A stretch of DNA of 64,000 bases. It comes from Bacteroidia bacterium (GTDB lineage Bacteria > Bacteroidota > Bacteroidia > J057 > JADKCL01). The first letter of the stretch is position 1, and every line of letters starts with the position of its first letter. The stretch covers positions 744,001-808,000 of the forward strand of contig JACJYV010000004.1 in the NCBI GenBank assembly GCA_020635905.1, given 5' to 3'. Position numbers and translations under genes: made by a program. The notes under the pieces are model-generated. The model was not told where the DNA came from. It did not search any database and was given only the letters and a program-made list of their open reading frames with translations. Below, piece by piece: positions 43,359 to 53,300 of the stretch.

Positions 43359-45029
43359 CTACCTCACCACCACAACTCTCCCCGCTACCGCCCCCTCCTG
43401 CGGGTCCTCCACCCAATAAAAATACACTCCCTGCGACAGGACCAGCGATCCATCCGGCCAGTCATTCTGGTAATTGGCAGAATGATACACCCGCCGCCCC
43501 AGATAATCTGTGATCTGCACCTCCGTACCCGGACGGAGATTTTTGATCTCAAAGTGGTCGTTCAGGCCGTCGCCGTCGGGAGTCACCACGGGCACCACCT
43601 GGATGTGGCAATCGCTTTTCACCGTCACGGTGACCGAGTCGTAAGAGGTACCATACTCGGGGCAGATGGTGGTGTCGATGGCCGTGAGGTAATAGGTGGT
43701 GGTCTGGGCGGGCGAGGAGGTGGGTTGGGCAAAGGAAGGGAAGTCGAGGCCGTCGGGCGGCGACCAGGAGTAGATCATTTTGCCCGTGGCATCGGGCGTG
43801 CCGAGTTGGGTGAATTCGCCATCGCAGATGGCTTGATTTGGGCCGGCCTCGGCGGGTTGGGCAGGCGTGAGCCTGCCCAGGCGGTAGTTGGGGATGTTGG
43901 GCAGGCCAACCGTGGTGCCGCCATTCAGGTAGAGGCTGTTCCACTGGAAATTGCAGGCCAGGCCTTTGGTGTCGGGGTTCTCGATGGTGCAGAGGAATTT
44001 GCCTCGCTTGGGAATTGGCCAATTTTGTACATCTTCATATCCAACATAAATCTTAGCATCTGGCCCCAGTTTCAAATCTAAAAATCCCATTGAATCTGCA
44101 GGCGTTTCACCAATTTTTATCTCTGTGGAAAGGATATCCTCCTCAAAAACCTCGTATTGTAAAATTCTGGATTGATTGAAGGCATACCTGTCTGATAGAT
44201 AAAACAACTGTCCATTGGGCGAAAACTCCATCCCGTAAAAGATATTTTCATTTACATTGGGTTTGTTGATGGACTTCCAATAGGTGAGTTCTCCCGTGCA
44301 TCGATCGAATTTGTAAAAATCAATTCTCCCCACCCTGGATTGCAGGGCAAGCAAGTTTCCAGATGGATTGAAAACAAATGGAGCCTCAAAAGGATTGAAG
44401 CTTTGGTCGAAGAAGGGACCAATGGCTTGATACTCGAGGTCAAAATCCTCTTTGGAATCCAACAAGATTTTGAAAAAGGTATTGGTTGAGTCCCCAAACG
44501 CAGATATCATGTGGCCCATTACCCACCAGCTTTTCCCATCTGCATGACGGACTCCCGTTAATTGGCCAGAAATCCAAACTTCTAATAGACTGTCTGCATA
44601 AATTGCAATTCCAGCAGGAAACTGGCTCGATATTTCAATTTTGGATACCCTAAATTCAAAATCATCAAGCCCTGGGGAAATATGACTCGCGAAGTGAAAA
44701 AAAAGGGAATCATTTAAGGGTAGCAACAACGATCCTTGAGGCCGGTTCATGGAGCCGGGTGAACCATTTACAAATGGATCCCAATTGCCAATTAACGCCT
44801 TATTTTTCCCGAAAATCTCCCATCCATTTGAGTATAAAACAAGATTGCTGTTTGAATCGCAAATTGAAGTGCTACTTAAATTAGATTGTAGATGGGCATC
44901 CAGTGAAATTAAGGGGGATCCAGCACTGAAATCTAAAAATACAGAATCCCCACAATACCAAGTATCGCCTTGCTTTTGGCCAATTGCAACGCATGGAATC
45001 CAAAACAATATGAAAAGCAATCGTTTCAT
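43359..45029 (-). CDS. Type B sorting propeller-like protein C (556 aa)
   Basis: 556 aa from ATG 45029 (a TTG one codon earlier is less likely); signal peptide MKRLLFILFWIPCVAIGQ. The body resembles protein A more than B at the N-terminus (DTWYCGDSVFLDFSAGSPLIS, SSTSICDSNSNLVLYSNGWEI) and keeps VRHADGKSWWVMGH, FDRCTGELTYW and FSPNGQLFYLSD. The 3' part (AEAGPNQAICDGEFTQLG onward, 43359 to about 44010) is near-identical to the cassette of B and B'. The GC-rich/AT-rich switch falls at about 44010, inside the propeller-like body. It is the first gene of the array, 21 bp before the end of the 2743-aa gene. Confidence 0.92.
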   Translation of the reverse strand: MKRLLFILFWIPCVAIGQKQGDTWYCGDSVFLDFSAGSPLISLDAHLQSNLSSTSICDSNSNLVLYSNGWEIFGKNKALIGNWDPFVNGSPGSMNRPQGSLLLPLNDSLFFHFASHISPGLDDFEFRVSKIEISSQFPAGIAIYADSLLEVWISGQLTGVRHADGKSWWVMGHMISAFGDSTNTFFKILLDSKEDFDLEYQAIGPFFDQSFNPFEAPFVFNPSGNLLALQSRVGRIDFYKFDRCTGELTYWKSINKPNVNENIFYGMEFSPNGQLFYLSDRYAFNQSRILQYEVFEEDILSTEIKIGETPADSMGFLDLKLGPDAKIYVGYEDVQNWPIPKRGKFLCTIENPDTKGLACNFQWNSLYLNGGTTVGLPNIPNYRLGRLTPAQPAEAGPNQAICDGEFTQLGTPDATGKMIYSWSPPDGLDFPSFAQPTSSPAQTTTYYLTAIDTTICPEYGTSYDSVTVTVKSDCHIQVVPVVTPDGDGLNDHFEIKNLRPGTEVQITDYLGRRVYHSANYQNDWPDGSLVLSQGVYFYWVEDPQEGAVAGRVVVVR

Positions 45030-45050
45030 CAATTTAAAGTTACGAATAAC

Positions 45051-48000
45051 TTAGCGTTGAATAATGATAGATCCTGGGGGATAATTCAAATACCTGACTT
45101 TATAAAACCCTGCTGGAAACCCACTCAATTCAAATTCGTGAATTTCTTTTTCCATGAATTGACGGATCAACACCCTGCCAAATGAATCGATTATTTCAAG
45201 AACCTGCCCTACTTGAGGTACCCCTACAGTAACCCTGCCCTCTGAAGGGTTGGGCCAAATCTCAATTTGTTCGGCCTGGCCAATTTGGGAAATTGCCCGG
45301 TTTTTACTATTGCCCGTCAGCGAATCAATGCATTCAGAGTATTCCTTTATGGGGTCCCAGGTCTTTACCAGGGTCCTGGCCTGACAGCTTCCCAACCCAA
45401 AAGAATAAATGCAATTTTCACTGATTCCTTCCATTTCACTTGTTTCCTGAGCAGGGAGATTTCGATAATCCTCATCTTCCATCTCGCTGACCATAGAAAT
45501 CACCTTTTGGTGGTTTTCTTCCAGAAGGTTGTCTGGAAAAAAAAGGCTGCTCAATGCCAAGTTGGTGGAATCCCCCTGGGCAGCATATTCAACCCCATTT
45601 TTAATCATGGGCAAATTTCCCATACTTTCTTCATTCATAAACTCCATAAATGCGCTGTCAGAAAGCAGCAAAGAAGTATCCAGAAGCAGGGTTTCATACA
45701 GGAGTTGGCGATCCAGGAATCTTCCTGCCAAGCTGTCAACTGTGTAAACTTGGGTTCCGTCCGCCACTTTTAGAAAATGCGTTCCCGTTGTTCCGCCTCC
45801 TGGTTTGATCACAATTCCACCCGTAAGGCAATTCCAATTGGAAGCCCCAGACGTAGTAAAGGGAGTGATAGGAGTTCCTCCATTTCCCGATTTTGTCCCA
45901 CCAAACAATGAAAAATTTTGAGTTCCACTATTGACCACGTACCAACTTATCCCGCCTCCATTGGTATTGTCACAATACATCTTACTGTGGGTATATCCAC
46001 CTTGCCAAATATCGCTGGTGGGATTCCCTCCAGCTCCTTGGGCGCCAATATCAGCCTGGTCCCACAACACAAATCCTCTCTCTCCATTATAAAAATAATT
46101 CCTCCGCACCGTCTGCCCGAAAGACTTATTCCCATAAAAAGTCACATCATGGTAAAAATCCCTGACCTCATTGCAGGTGAGATAACCATTGGGACTTTGC
46201 TCAATCCAGATGCCCATGTGCTTTACGGAATAGGCATTGCCAGGAATCGCCTTGACAATATTATTTTCCACCCGATACCCCCCCGAGGCCACTACGTTGA
46301 TGCCACGTTTATTAAAGCCCGCCGCCGTAAGGACATCCAGCCAAAGCTGGTTGTTCTTGATTTCCAGATTTTGACAGGCTGAGGCGTCTATCCCCCTGAT
46401 TCTGAACCACACATAATTCCCGGTGATATGGTAGTAACCTGGCGAACCAATAATGCCCCAATTAATGTCTGAGACCTCTATGCCCCGGCTCACGGTGTAT
46501 TTCTCCTGGCTGGTTAATTCCCCCCCGATTTTATTCCCGTTTATGGTCACATTGCTGCCGATGTTCGCGCTGGCGATGATCCCGTAAAACACCGAGTCAA
46601 TTATGTTTTTGTTGGCTTCGAGTTGGGTTTGCTGGTTGGAAGCCCAATTGATGGCCCAGCGGTCCAGCTGGTCGAAGTTGTTGTAGCTTACCGTGGTTTT
46701 CACCCGGTAATAGGTTCTTACGCCCGAAAGGCCGCCCCTGAATGTGTTTTTGTCGGCCAATGTGCCGCCAATGATGGCAGTAACCGCGCTTTTTTGTTTG
46801 AATTTCCCTTCCACATATACCCCGATGCCTTCGTCGGGTAGTTGAATCTGACCCGGCAGAATGGGTTTTTGGGGTTTCATGTTGCGGAAATCGTTTTTCA
46901 CCACTTTGATCCCCGATTCCTGAGCATACACTCCCCGCACGCAGTTCCTGAACAGGTTGCGGGAAGTCCCACTCACATCCCCTACTGCCAGAAAGCCCAC
47001 ATTTCGGGCCCTGACCCCCATATTGGTGTACCATCCCTGCCAGGGAGGCAGCATTTGGGTGGAATCGCTGTCAAAGATCATGCTGTGGATATGGCCAGCC
47101 CAGGTTCCAATCTGGTTCTCAACCTGGATATGGCGATAGTTATTCCAAAACATCCCGCTATTCCCGGCAAAATAACCCCCATTCCGCGCATACACCCCTT
47201 GTTCTGAGTTTGCCACCCGCGAATCCGTAAAGACCAGCCCGGCGGTGGAGTCTTCCAGGAATATGCCCGCCCACATCCAGTTGGCGCACACGGAAGTATC
47301 AAAATCACAATCATATACGGTCATGGTGTATCCGGGGTAGATCCAGATCACAGCCATGCTATCCATTTTGAAATCGCACCCCTGAAAGGTCACGTTGGCA
47401 TCGATGTAGAGGGTATCCACCACCTCGAAGGTTTTGCTGGTGAAGGTGCTAAGGTTGCTATTCCAGGGGATGAGATTGGAGATGGAATCTACAGTCAGGA
47501 GGGTATCGGCCCGGGGATCGATGCAGCAATTGGGGTTGGCGGTCACCACCACCGTATCCAGCAAGCTGCACCCATTGCTATCCCAGATCGTCACATAATA
47601 CTCCCCCACCGTAGCATAAGTCGCGGTATTACCCGGCGACCATTGGTAACTGACGCCACCTGAGGCAGTCAGGAGTGCAGTGGCGTTTTCGCACAGTGCT
47701 GTATCTGGAAAATCTGCGCCCCCTGTAGCGTATTTTACTGCAATTTGCACGCTGTCCTCTGACGTGCACCCCAGGGTATCTGCGATAAGCACGTGGTAAT
47801 CCGTAGTTTGGGATGGTGAGGCCACAGGATTCCCTACGGATGGATTGCTCAGGCCCGCGGACGGGGTCCACTGAAAGGTTGCTCCTCCGCTGGTCACCAG
47901 GGGCAGTGAATTGCCGTTGCAAATGGTATCATTGTGATTTTGGATAGAATCAATCCCGCCTACCGCAATGTAGATCGAGTCATGGATGGTACAGCCGTCC

Positions 48001-51000
48001 GAATTCAGATATTCTACCTGATAAAGGGTGCTCGCATGGGGCCAGGCCAGTGGGTTGTGGGCCTGGGGATTGCTGAGACCCGCAGCCGGGGTCCATTGGA
48101 AGTTGGAAAAACCGATCACCAAAATCTGCAGGGTATCCGGATAACAAAAAGAGGTGTCGTTGGTAATGATCGAATCAATGGGATGTATCACCACTATGTG
48201 CACTGTATCGATCGCAGTGCACCCATTGCTGTCAAAAATTCCGACCACATAATCTGTCGTTACCGTGGGCCAGGCCCAGGGATTGGCATAATTGGGATTA
48301 TCCAGGGAGTCAAAGGGCGTCCAGACAAACAGACTTCCTCCCGTAGTCAAAAGCTGGAGGCTGTCGCCAACACAAATACTACTATCTTCAAAAACCGCTC
48401 CAAAAGGGTTTATATTTGCATTCACCACGGTCGAATCCAGCGTTTTGCACCCATTTGAATCAGTGATTTCCACCGTGTAAGTGGTAGAAACGCCTATATA
48501 TGCAAGGGTGCTAGCTGAAAATGGGTTGGGAAGGCCAGCGGCAGGCGACCAACTAAAGCTTACTCCCCCGGTAGTGCTCAGGACCAGGCCGCTCCCTGCA
48601 CAGACCGTGGTATCCTCAAAAGTAGTCCCGAAACCATTCTCGTTCACGACTACCCGCACCGTATCCGTGCCCACGCAACCGTTGGAGTCCGTTATCACCA
48701 CCGTGTAGGTTGTAGTGGTGTCGGGAAAGGCCCAGGCACTGTCGTTGGAAGCCCCTGACAGTGAATTCGCAGGCGACCATTGATAGGAAATTCCTCCCGA
48801 AGCAAGCAATAATACTGAATCGCCACCGCAAACGGAGGTGTCGTGGGTGGCGAGGGTGAAATTGGTTTGGAATAGTTCCACCCGCACAGTGTCCACCCCA
48901 AAACAACCATTACTATCAATTCTTGCCACCTGGAAGGTAGTGGTTTGAGTTGGCCAGGCCATAGTAGTATCCGAAAAGGGATCCAATAGACTGTCAGTCG
49001 GTAGCCAGCCCAGCAGGCTGTCTCCGCCGTGGGATTGTAATTCCACCGTATCTCCCTGGCAAATGCTGGTATCCTTGAAGGAGGTGTGCGCCACCAGGGC
49101 GGGACTCAACCGCACAGTATCCACCCTCGAACAGCCATTATTCCACAAGACGGCAGTATAGGTGGCAGGAGCCTGAGGGACTACAAAGGCATAGCCCTTA
49201 TTGTCTGCCTGGATTCCGGACGGAAACCAAAAAATGGAGTCATATTTATTGGTGCTGTACCCGATCCCATCCGGGGCATTGGGGTTGGCAAAGGTCCCGC
49301 TGAAATGGAGCAGGATGGTATCTCCTGCACATACCGTCGAATCCGGGCCATTGGAAAGGTGATCCACGCTTTCAGAAAGCACCTGATACTGATCATTGAA
49401 TTCACAGCCATTGCGGTATATTTTCACCTTGAACCAGAGCGGGAAAGCGGGCATGGTTGCGGTAGGGGTGGCAATGAAATTACTATCCAAAATGCCCGGC
49501 AAAGCCTGGGAGGATCCGGAACCGCCCAGGGTGGCCGTCCAGGAAAAGGAATCTCCACCCGAGACACCAAGCTGCAGCAAGGCTCCTTCACACACCTTTA
49601 TGGGAGGCGGGACCATCGAATCCTTCCCCATCGGCACCAGCCACAGCGAATCGCTGCTGCTGGCGCACATATTCACGTCCCAACCAGTTACAATCATCAG
49701 GGTGCTATCAGTGATTTCAACCTTTGGGTTGGGGATCATTTTATTGGAATCCAGAATCACGGAATCAGGCGACCACATGTAGCAGAATCCTCCCGTGGCC
49801 AGCAATTGCAGGGGTTCTCCGTCACATACCACGCTATCCAACAGGGTCAGGGTTACTTTAGGATTCTGAATGACCGAGAGCAGAAAACTGTCTTCCGCCT
49901 CACAGCCTGTGAGGGTATCCAGGGCATGCAGATTGTATTGAGTTTGGATGACAGAGGTGTCAGGCCAAACCCAAAAAGAGGTGACCGTGGTATCGTAATT
50001 AATCAGGTTTTTTGTCCAGGTCCAGTTCAGCAGGTAGCCCGCACCAATGGTATCTGGCTCTATTTCCACCGAGTCTCCCTGGCAAATGGTCAGATCGGGC
50101 CCCAGACTCAGCAGGAGGCCGGGCACCGTGACCGTATCCACAAAAGTGTCTCTGTGGCCGGTACATTGTTCGGTCAGGATGAGGGTTACGGGATAATTGC
50201 CCGGAGCTGGAAAAACATGGCTCACGGTGCTGTCGCCGGTGTACCATTTTCCGCCGTCGCCAAAGGTCCACCTGTAGTCCACACAACCCGGGATGGTGGT
50301 ACTCAGGTTCGTAAACTGGGTGGGGGTACCTGCGCAACCAGCCGTCCAGGTAAAAAAGGCCTGGGTCAGGGTGTCGGGCCGTATGTCGCCCTCCCAGCGC
50401 TTCAGCAAAATCTGATCAATTTCCAGCCCCGCGGTAGGGTTTTCCAGGCGAAGGAGGTGATAGCCCTTTTGTAAAACCCAAAATCCCGAATCAGGGCGAT
50501 ACCACTCCCAGTTGGGGGAATTGACCCCGCTCACGGTGCGGATCTGGTTGCCATCCATATTCAGGTCGATCTGGGCGCTGCCGCTGCTTATGCGGGCCCT
50601 GATCCAAGGATAGAGGGTATCCTGATCAAGGGAATCCCGCACCAGAAAGGCGTATTCTGAAAAACCCCCGTTGCTGTATGCTATGAAACTGGTGAAGTTG
50701 CGAAAGTCGTACTGGCTCACTGCGTTGGCGGTTTCGGTATGGAGGTTAAAGCCTGAGGCCGTGTCGGCCACTTCTGCATCAAAGAGAAAATCCCGGCACC
50801 ACCAATAGGGCTCCTTCCATTCATGCCAGCGATCCAGTTGAATAAACAGCGGCGGATTGACGCTTTTGTCAAAGATATAGGTACTGCCCTGCCGCCTAAC
50901 CTGAAAATGAACAGGATCGTTGGCAAGGGTGATCATGACGTTTCGTTCGTGATCTCCATTGCCCTGAGTCCAGCCGCTTTTCTGTGCCGATCCGCTGATC

Positions 51001-53282
51001 ATAAACACATCGCTTCCATTCAGTTGGCGAACGTTTACGTAATCCATCAGGGAACCGGTGGAAAAGGAATAAGCAGTAAACATCAGGTTGGCCCCAAGCT
51101 GGGCCACCCCAGTATCGCCCTCCAAAAGCGTACCTTGGTACATGAACTGGGGAAAGCGGGAGGTTATGCCCTGGGCGTAGCCTGGGATGGCGAGTTTCCA
51201 GACTCTGTATTCCCCCGAATCTGCGGGACTATACAAAAAGGGAGTGTACATATCTGCGCCCATCACCCCAAGGTTTTTCAGAAGCCCTAGCCATTGGCCG
51301 GGTCGGATGGTAGCATGATCCCCAACATCATAAGCGTCAGTTGAATCATTGAATCCAGGGGAAACAAAGGGATTAAAGAGAGGCTCATTTAATCCGATCT
51401 CTACAATTCTGCCAGCCACGATTTCACTTATTCCAGTGAGCGGACCTCCTGCTGCATATCTCCAGTTTTGGGGGCGCTGAGGATATAAATAAGGCGAAGC
51501 ACGCCGAATTCCATTAGTTTCAGTAAGAATAGTTCTTGCTGTATCATATTGAAGTTTCCCATGGGAATATTTTTGATTCCCGCCAATACTGTACCACTGA
51601 ACCGTGGTCGTACTGTCCAGTCCCCATTGTGAGTTCAGGGAGTCAAGATATGCCAGGGACCAATGGAGGTACTTTTGGCGAAAACGGGTGCCTCTTGAAG
51701 CTTTATACTCTTCCCAAGAACCTCCAAAAGCGGAAAAATCCATCCCTACCCTGGGATCAGGCAAATAATCCTTTTCCGGGCAAATCCTTAGCATTTCCCC
51801 ATTTTCACTGATCTCCTCAATCCCCTTTCGGGTAAGCTTACTAATAATATGAACCAGGTTGGTTTTGAGGACCCATCCGTCGTAATCCCTGATAGAATCA
51901 TTGATAATCCAGAGAGGTGCCGCTGGGCTCCAAAAAAACAAACTGGTGTCCTTTACATGGCTACAAATTCCTTTTTGAGTAAGGAAATTTATGGCATGAG
52001 CAGCCGTATCAAGCCCGGGTTTCTCAAAACGGGCCTTAGTAAGGTAACCCATAGAATTTGGCCAGGCAGACCCGCTGCTTGGAAACATATTGGAAATTTC
52101 ATTGGCCCATGAGGTTATGAGTAGTCTTGGAATAGAGTCATATTTACCTTCTTCCGCCAAATCTGTAAAATGCTTCACCGCAGTATTATTAATATTGACA
52201 GCATCGTACGATTTTGCCTGACTTGCAGACCCTAATAATAATTTATAATGAAAATGGTCAATCATTTCCCTTTGCAGGGCTTTTCCCCCTTGCCAGGACC
52301 CATCAGAAAGGATATTCAACCTCGGGGCCCAGGGATTATTGCGGGGTAACCCATGGTGCCTGCCAAAACGGGTACCCGGATAAGTTTTGAACAATTCCAG
52401 ACCTGTTTGCCCCACATTTGGGTAGCCAGGAGCAAATTCAAAGGGGTTGGTAGTATATTCATCCACCAGATAGTTTTGCGGCACAACAATATTGGTAAGA
52501 TTAAGGGTGGTTTGGTAAATATTGCCGCCAGAAACATCCAGAAAATGCTGGTAAATAGCCTTGGCTGGAAGTGCTTCGTCAAAAAGCGCCACCTCATCCA
52601 AAGCGCCTTCGTACCTAACAGCCTGGTCGGGTTTATTGAAATTGAAATAGAAATTGTCCCCATCGTTCAATGCACCCATACCTGGAAATTGCTTACTGAA
52701 CCCCGCCGGGCACACCCCATCCACGTAGATAAATACCTTGCCAGTCTGGCCGTCCACCACCAGGGCAATTTGATGCCAGTTGCCGTCTGTATAATAGGTT
52801 GGGTCCTTACGACCGATTTGGTTAAGGGGTACCTTCAGGCTATGGGTCACATTATTCACACAATGCACCCGTGCTTCCAACCTTTGGTCGCTGAGAAAAA
52901 AGTCGAGCCGGTTTTCCCAAAATATTGGATAACCAAAGTCGAAATCATTTCCCGGGCGAATCCAGAACTCAAGGGTTACTGCGCCGCAGTTTACCGTATC
53001 CTGACTCATGGTGGCCAGAGATACTTCTGGTACGGGGTGCGATGTATACATGTCCTGTTGGTTGTACCAGATATAATTTCCCTTGAGAGGTTGGAAATTC
53101 CCGGAAATGAGGGAAGGTGTACTTTGGTCTATGTGAAGGCCGTTGGGCCAGGAATCTGCGGGCAGAGCCCCGTCGAAGGTATAGTAGGCCCGCAGGTTGG
53201 GGGTAATAATCTGAGCTAAAAGTGGAGAAATGAACGCCCCCACAAGCATGAAGAAGGCGATTAAATTAAGAGTCTTTTTCAT
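45051..53282 (-). CDS. Giant composite T9SS type A protein: LamG, unassigned large domain, PKD, Ig-like repeats, beta-helix (2743 aa)
   Basis: 2743 aa. Order: signal peptide; LamG/ConA-like domain (about 90-250; VTLEFWIRPGNDFDFGYPIFWENRLDFFLS in outline); a large unassigned region (about 264-760) with Trp-rich, hydrolase-like sequence (WSLAYLDSLNSQWGLDSTTTVQWYSIGG); a beta-sandwich (about 800-960); PKD domain (about 980-1060; YRWTFGDGGKWYTGDS); some ten Ig-like repeats (about 1060-1915) of the form CxGDSxxLxxxGGxxYxWSPAxGLSNPxxxxPxAxPxxTTxYxVxxxDSNGC; a right-handed parallel beta-helix (about 1920-2440); and a type A sorting domain (about 2670-2743; EIWPNPSEGRVTV...GFPAGFYKVRYL). Function unknown. 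It follows the FG-GAP gene by 18 bp, so the two are probably one operon. Confidence 0.93.
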   Translation of the reverse strand: MKKTLNLIAFFMLVGAFISPLLAQIITPNLRAYYTFDGALPADSWPNGLHIDQSTPSLISGNFQPLKGNYIWYNQQDMYTSHPVPEVSLATMSQDTVNCGAVTLEFWIRPGNDFDFGYPIFWENRLDFFLSDQRLEARVHCVNNVTHSLKVPLNQIGRKDPTYYTDGNWHQIALVVDGQTGKVFIYVDGVCPAGFSKQFPGMGALNDGDNFYFNFNKPDQAVRYEGALDEVALFDEALPAKAIYQHFLDVSGGNIYQTTLNLTNIVVPQNYLVDEYTTNPFEFAPGYPNVGQTGLELFKTYPGTRFGRHHGLPRNNPWAPRLNILSDGSWQGGKALQREMIDHFHYKLLLGSASQAKSYDAVNINNTAVKHFTDLAEEGKYDSIPRLLITSWANEISNMFPSSGSAWPNSMGYLTKARFEKPGLDTAAHAINFLTQKGICSHVKDTSLFFWSPAAPLWIINDSIRDYDGWVLKTNLVHIISKLTRKGIEEISENGEMLRICPEKDYLPDPRVGMDFSAFGGSWEEYKASRGTRFRQKYLHWSLAYLDSLNSQWGLDSTTTVQWYSIGGNQKYSHGKLQYDTARTILTETNGIRRASPYLYPQRPQNWRYAAGGPLTGISEIVAGRIVEIGLNEPLFNPFVSPGFNDSTDAYDVGDHATIRPGQWLGLLKNLGVMGADMYTPFLYSPADSGEYRVWKLAIPGYAQGITSRFPQFMYQGTLLEGDTGVAQLGANLMFTAYSFSTGSLMDYVNVRQLNGSDVFMISGSAQKSGWTQGNGDHERNVMITLANDPVHFQVRRQGSTYIFDKSVNPPLFIQLDRWHEWKEPYWWCRDFLFDAEVADTASGFNLHTETANAVSQYDFRNFTSFIAYSNGGFSEYAFLVRDSLDQDTLYPWIRARISSGSAQIDLNMDGNQIRTVSGVNSPNWEWYRPDSGFWVLQKGYHLLRLENPTAGLEIDQILLKRWEGDIRPDTLTQAFFTWTAGCAGTPTQFTNLSTTIPGCVDYRWTFGDGGKWYTGDSTVSHVFPAPGNYPVTLILTEQCTGHRDTFVDTVTVPGLLLSLGPDLTICQGDSVEIEPDTIGAGYLLNWTWTKNLINYDTTVTSFWVWPDTSVIQTQYNLHALDTLTGCEAEDSFLLSVIQNPKVTLTLLDSVVCDGEPLQLLATGGFCYMWSPDSVILDSNKMIPNPKVEITDSTLMIVTGWDVNMCASSSDSLWLVPMGKDSMVPPPIKVCEGALLQLGVSGGDSFSWTATLGGSGSSQALPGILDSNFIATPTATMPAFPLWFKVKIYRNGCEFNDQYQVLSESVDHLSNGPDSTVCAGDTILLHFSGTFANPNAPDGIGYSTNKYDSIFWFPSGIQADNKGYAFVVPQAPATYTAVLWNNGCSRVDTVRLSPALVAHTSFKDTSICQGDTVELQSHGGDSLLGWLPTDSLLDPFSDTTMAWPTQTTTFQVARIDSNGCFGVDTVRVELFQTNFTLATHDTSVCGGDSVLLLASGGISYQWSPANSLSGASNDSAWAFPDTTTTYTVVITDSNGCVGTDTVRVVVNENGFGTTFEDTTVCAGSGLVLSTTGGVSFSWSPAAGLPNPFSASTLAYIGVSTTYTVEITDSNGCKTLDSTVVNANINPFGAVFEDSSICVGDSLQLLTTGGSLFVWTPFDSLDNPNYANPWAWPTVTTDYVVGIFDSNGCTAIDTVHIVVIHPIDSIITNDTSFCYPDTLQILVIGFSNFQWTPAAGLSNPQAHNPLAWPHASTLYQVEYLNSDGCTIHDSIYIAVGGIDSIQNHNDTICNGNSLPLVTSGGATFQWTPSAGLSNPSVGNPVASPSQTTDYHVLIADTLGCTSEDSVQIAVKYATGGADFPDTALCENATALLTASGGVSYQWSPGNTATYATVGEYYVTIWDSNGCSLLDTVVVTANPNCCIDPRADTLLTVDSISNLIPWNSNLSTFTSKTFEVVDTLYIDANVTFQGCDFKMDSMAVIWIYPGYTMTVYDCDFDTSVCANWMWAGIFLEDSTAGLVFTDSRVANSEQGVYARNGGYFAGNSGMFWNNYRHIQVENQIGTWAGHIHSMIFDSDSTQMLPPWQGWYTNMGVRARNVGFLAVGDVSGTSRNLFRNCVRGVYAQESGIKVVKNDFRNMKPQKPILPGQIQLPDEGIGVYVEGKFKQKSAVTAIIGGTLADKNTFRGGLSGVRTYYRVKTTVSYNNFDQLDRWAINWASNQQTQLEANKNIIDSVFYGIIASANIGSNVTINGNKIGGELTSQEKYTVSRGIEVSDINWGIIGSPGYYHITGNYVWFRIRGIDASACQNLEIKNNQLWLDVLTAAGFNKRGINVVASGGYRVENNIVKAIPGNAYSVKHMGIWIEQSPNGYLTCNEVRDFYHDVTFYGNKSFGQTVRRNYFYNGERGFVLWDQADIGAQGAGGNPTSDIWQGGYTHSKMYCDNTNGGGISWYVVNSGTQNFSLFGGTKSGNGGTPITPFTTSGASNWNCLTGGIVIKPGGGTTGTHFLKVADGTQVYTVDSLAGRFLDRQLLYETLLLDTSLLLSDSAFMEFMNEESMGNLPMIKNGVEYAAQGDSTNLALSSLFFPDNLLEENHQKVISMVSEMEDEDYRNLPAQETSEMEGISENCIYSFGLGSCQARTLVKTWDPIKEYSECIDSLTGNSKNRAISQIGQAEQIEIWPNPSEGRVTVGVPQVGQVLEIIDSFGRVLIRQFMEKEIHEFELSGFPAGFYKVRYLNYPPGSIIIQR

Positions 53283-53300
53283 AAAGGTTAAGTCAGGTGG

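Larger units (their letters stand above)
36206..43407. repeat. Tandem duplication, unit 3577 bp (genes A-B and A'-B')
   Basis: Corresponding gene ends differ by exactly 3577 in every case: 36205/39782, 37929/41506, 37866/41443, 39605/43182. The 225 bp upstream of gene B (39606-39830) are also repeated upstream of gene B' (43183-43407), up to a near-identical start of the next gene's 3' end. The A copies differ by about six residues. The B copies are identical for the first 52 residues, diverged in the middle and near-identical at the 3' end. The left junction (about 36206) lies in the sorting-domain end of gene A, and the right one in the same part of gene C. Confidence 0.9.

Noticed and set aside
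45051..53282. Many long antisense frames opposite the giant surface genes (for example 49086-50474).
   Set aside because: They mirror GC-rich repeat coding sequence on the other strand and lack recognisable domains or starts.
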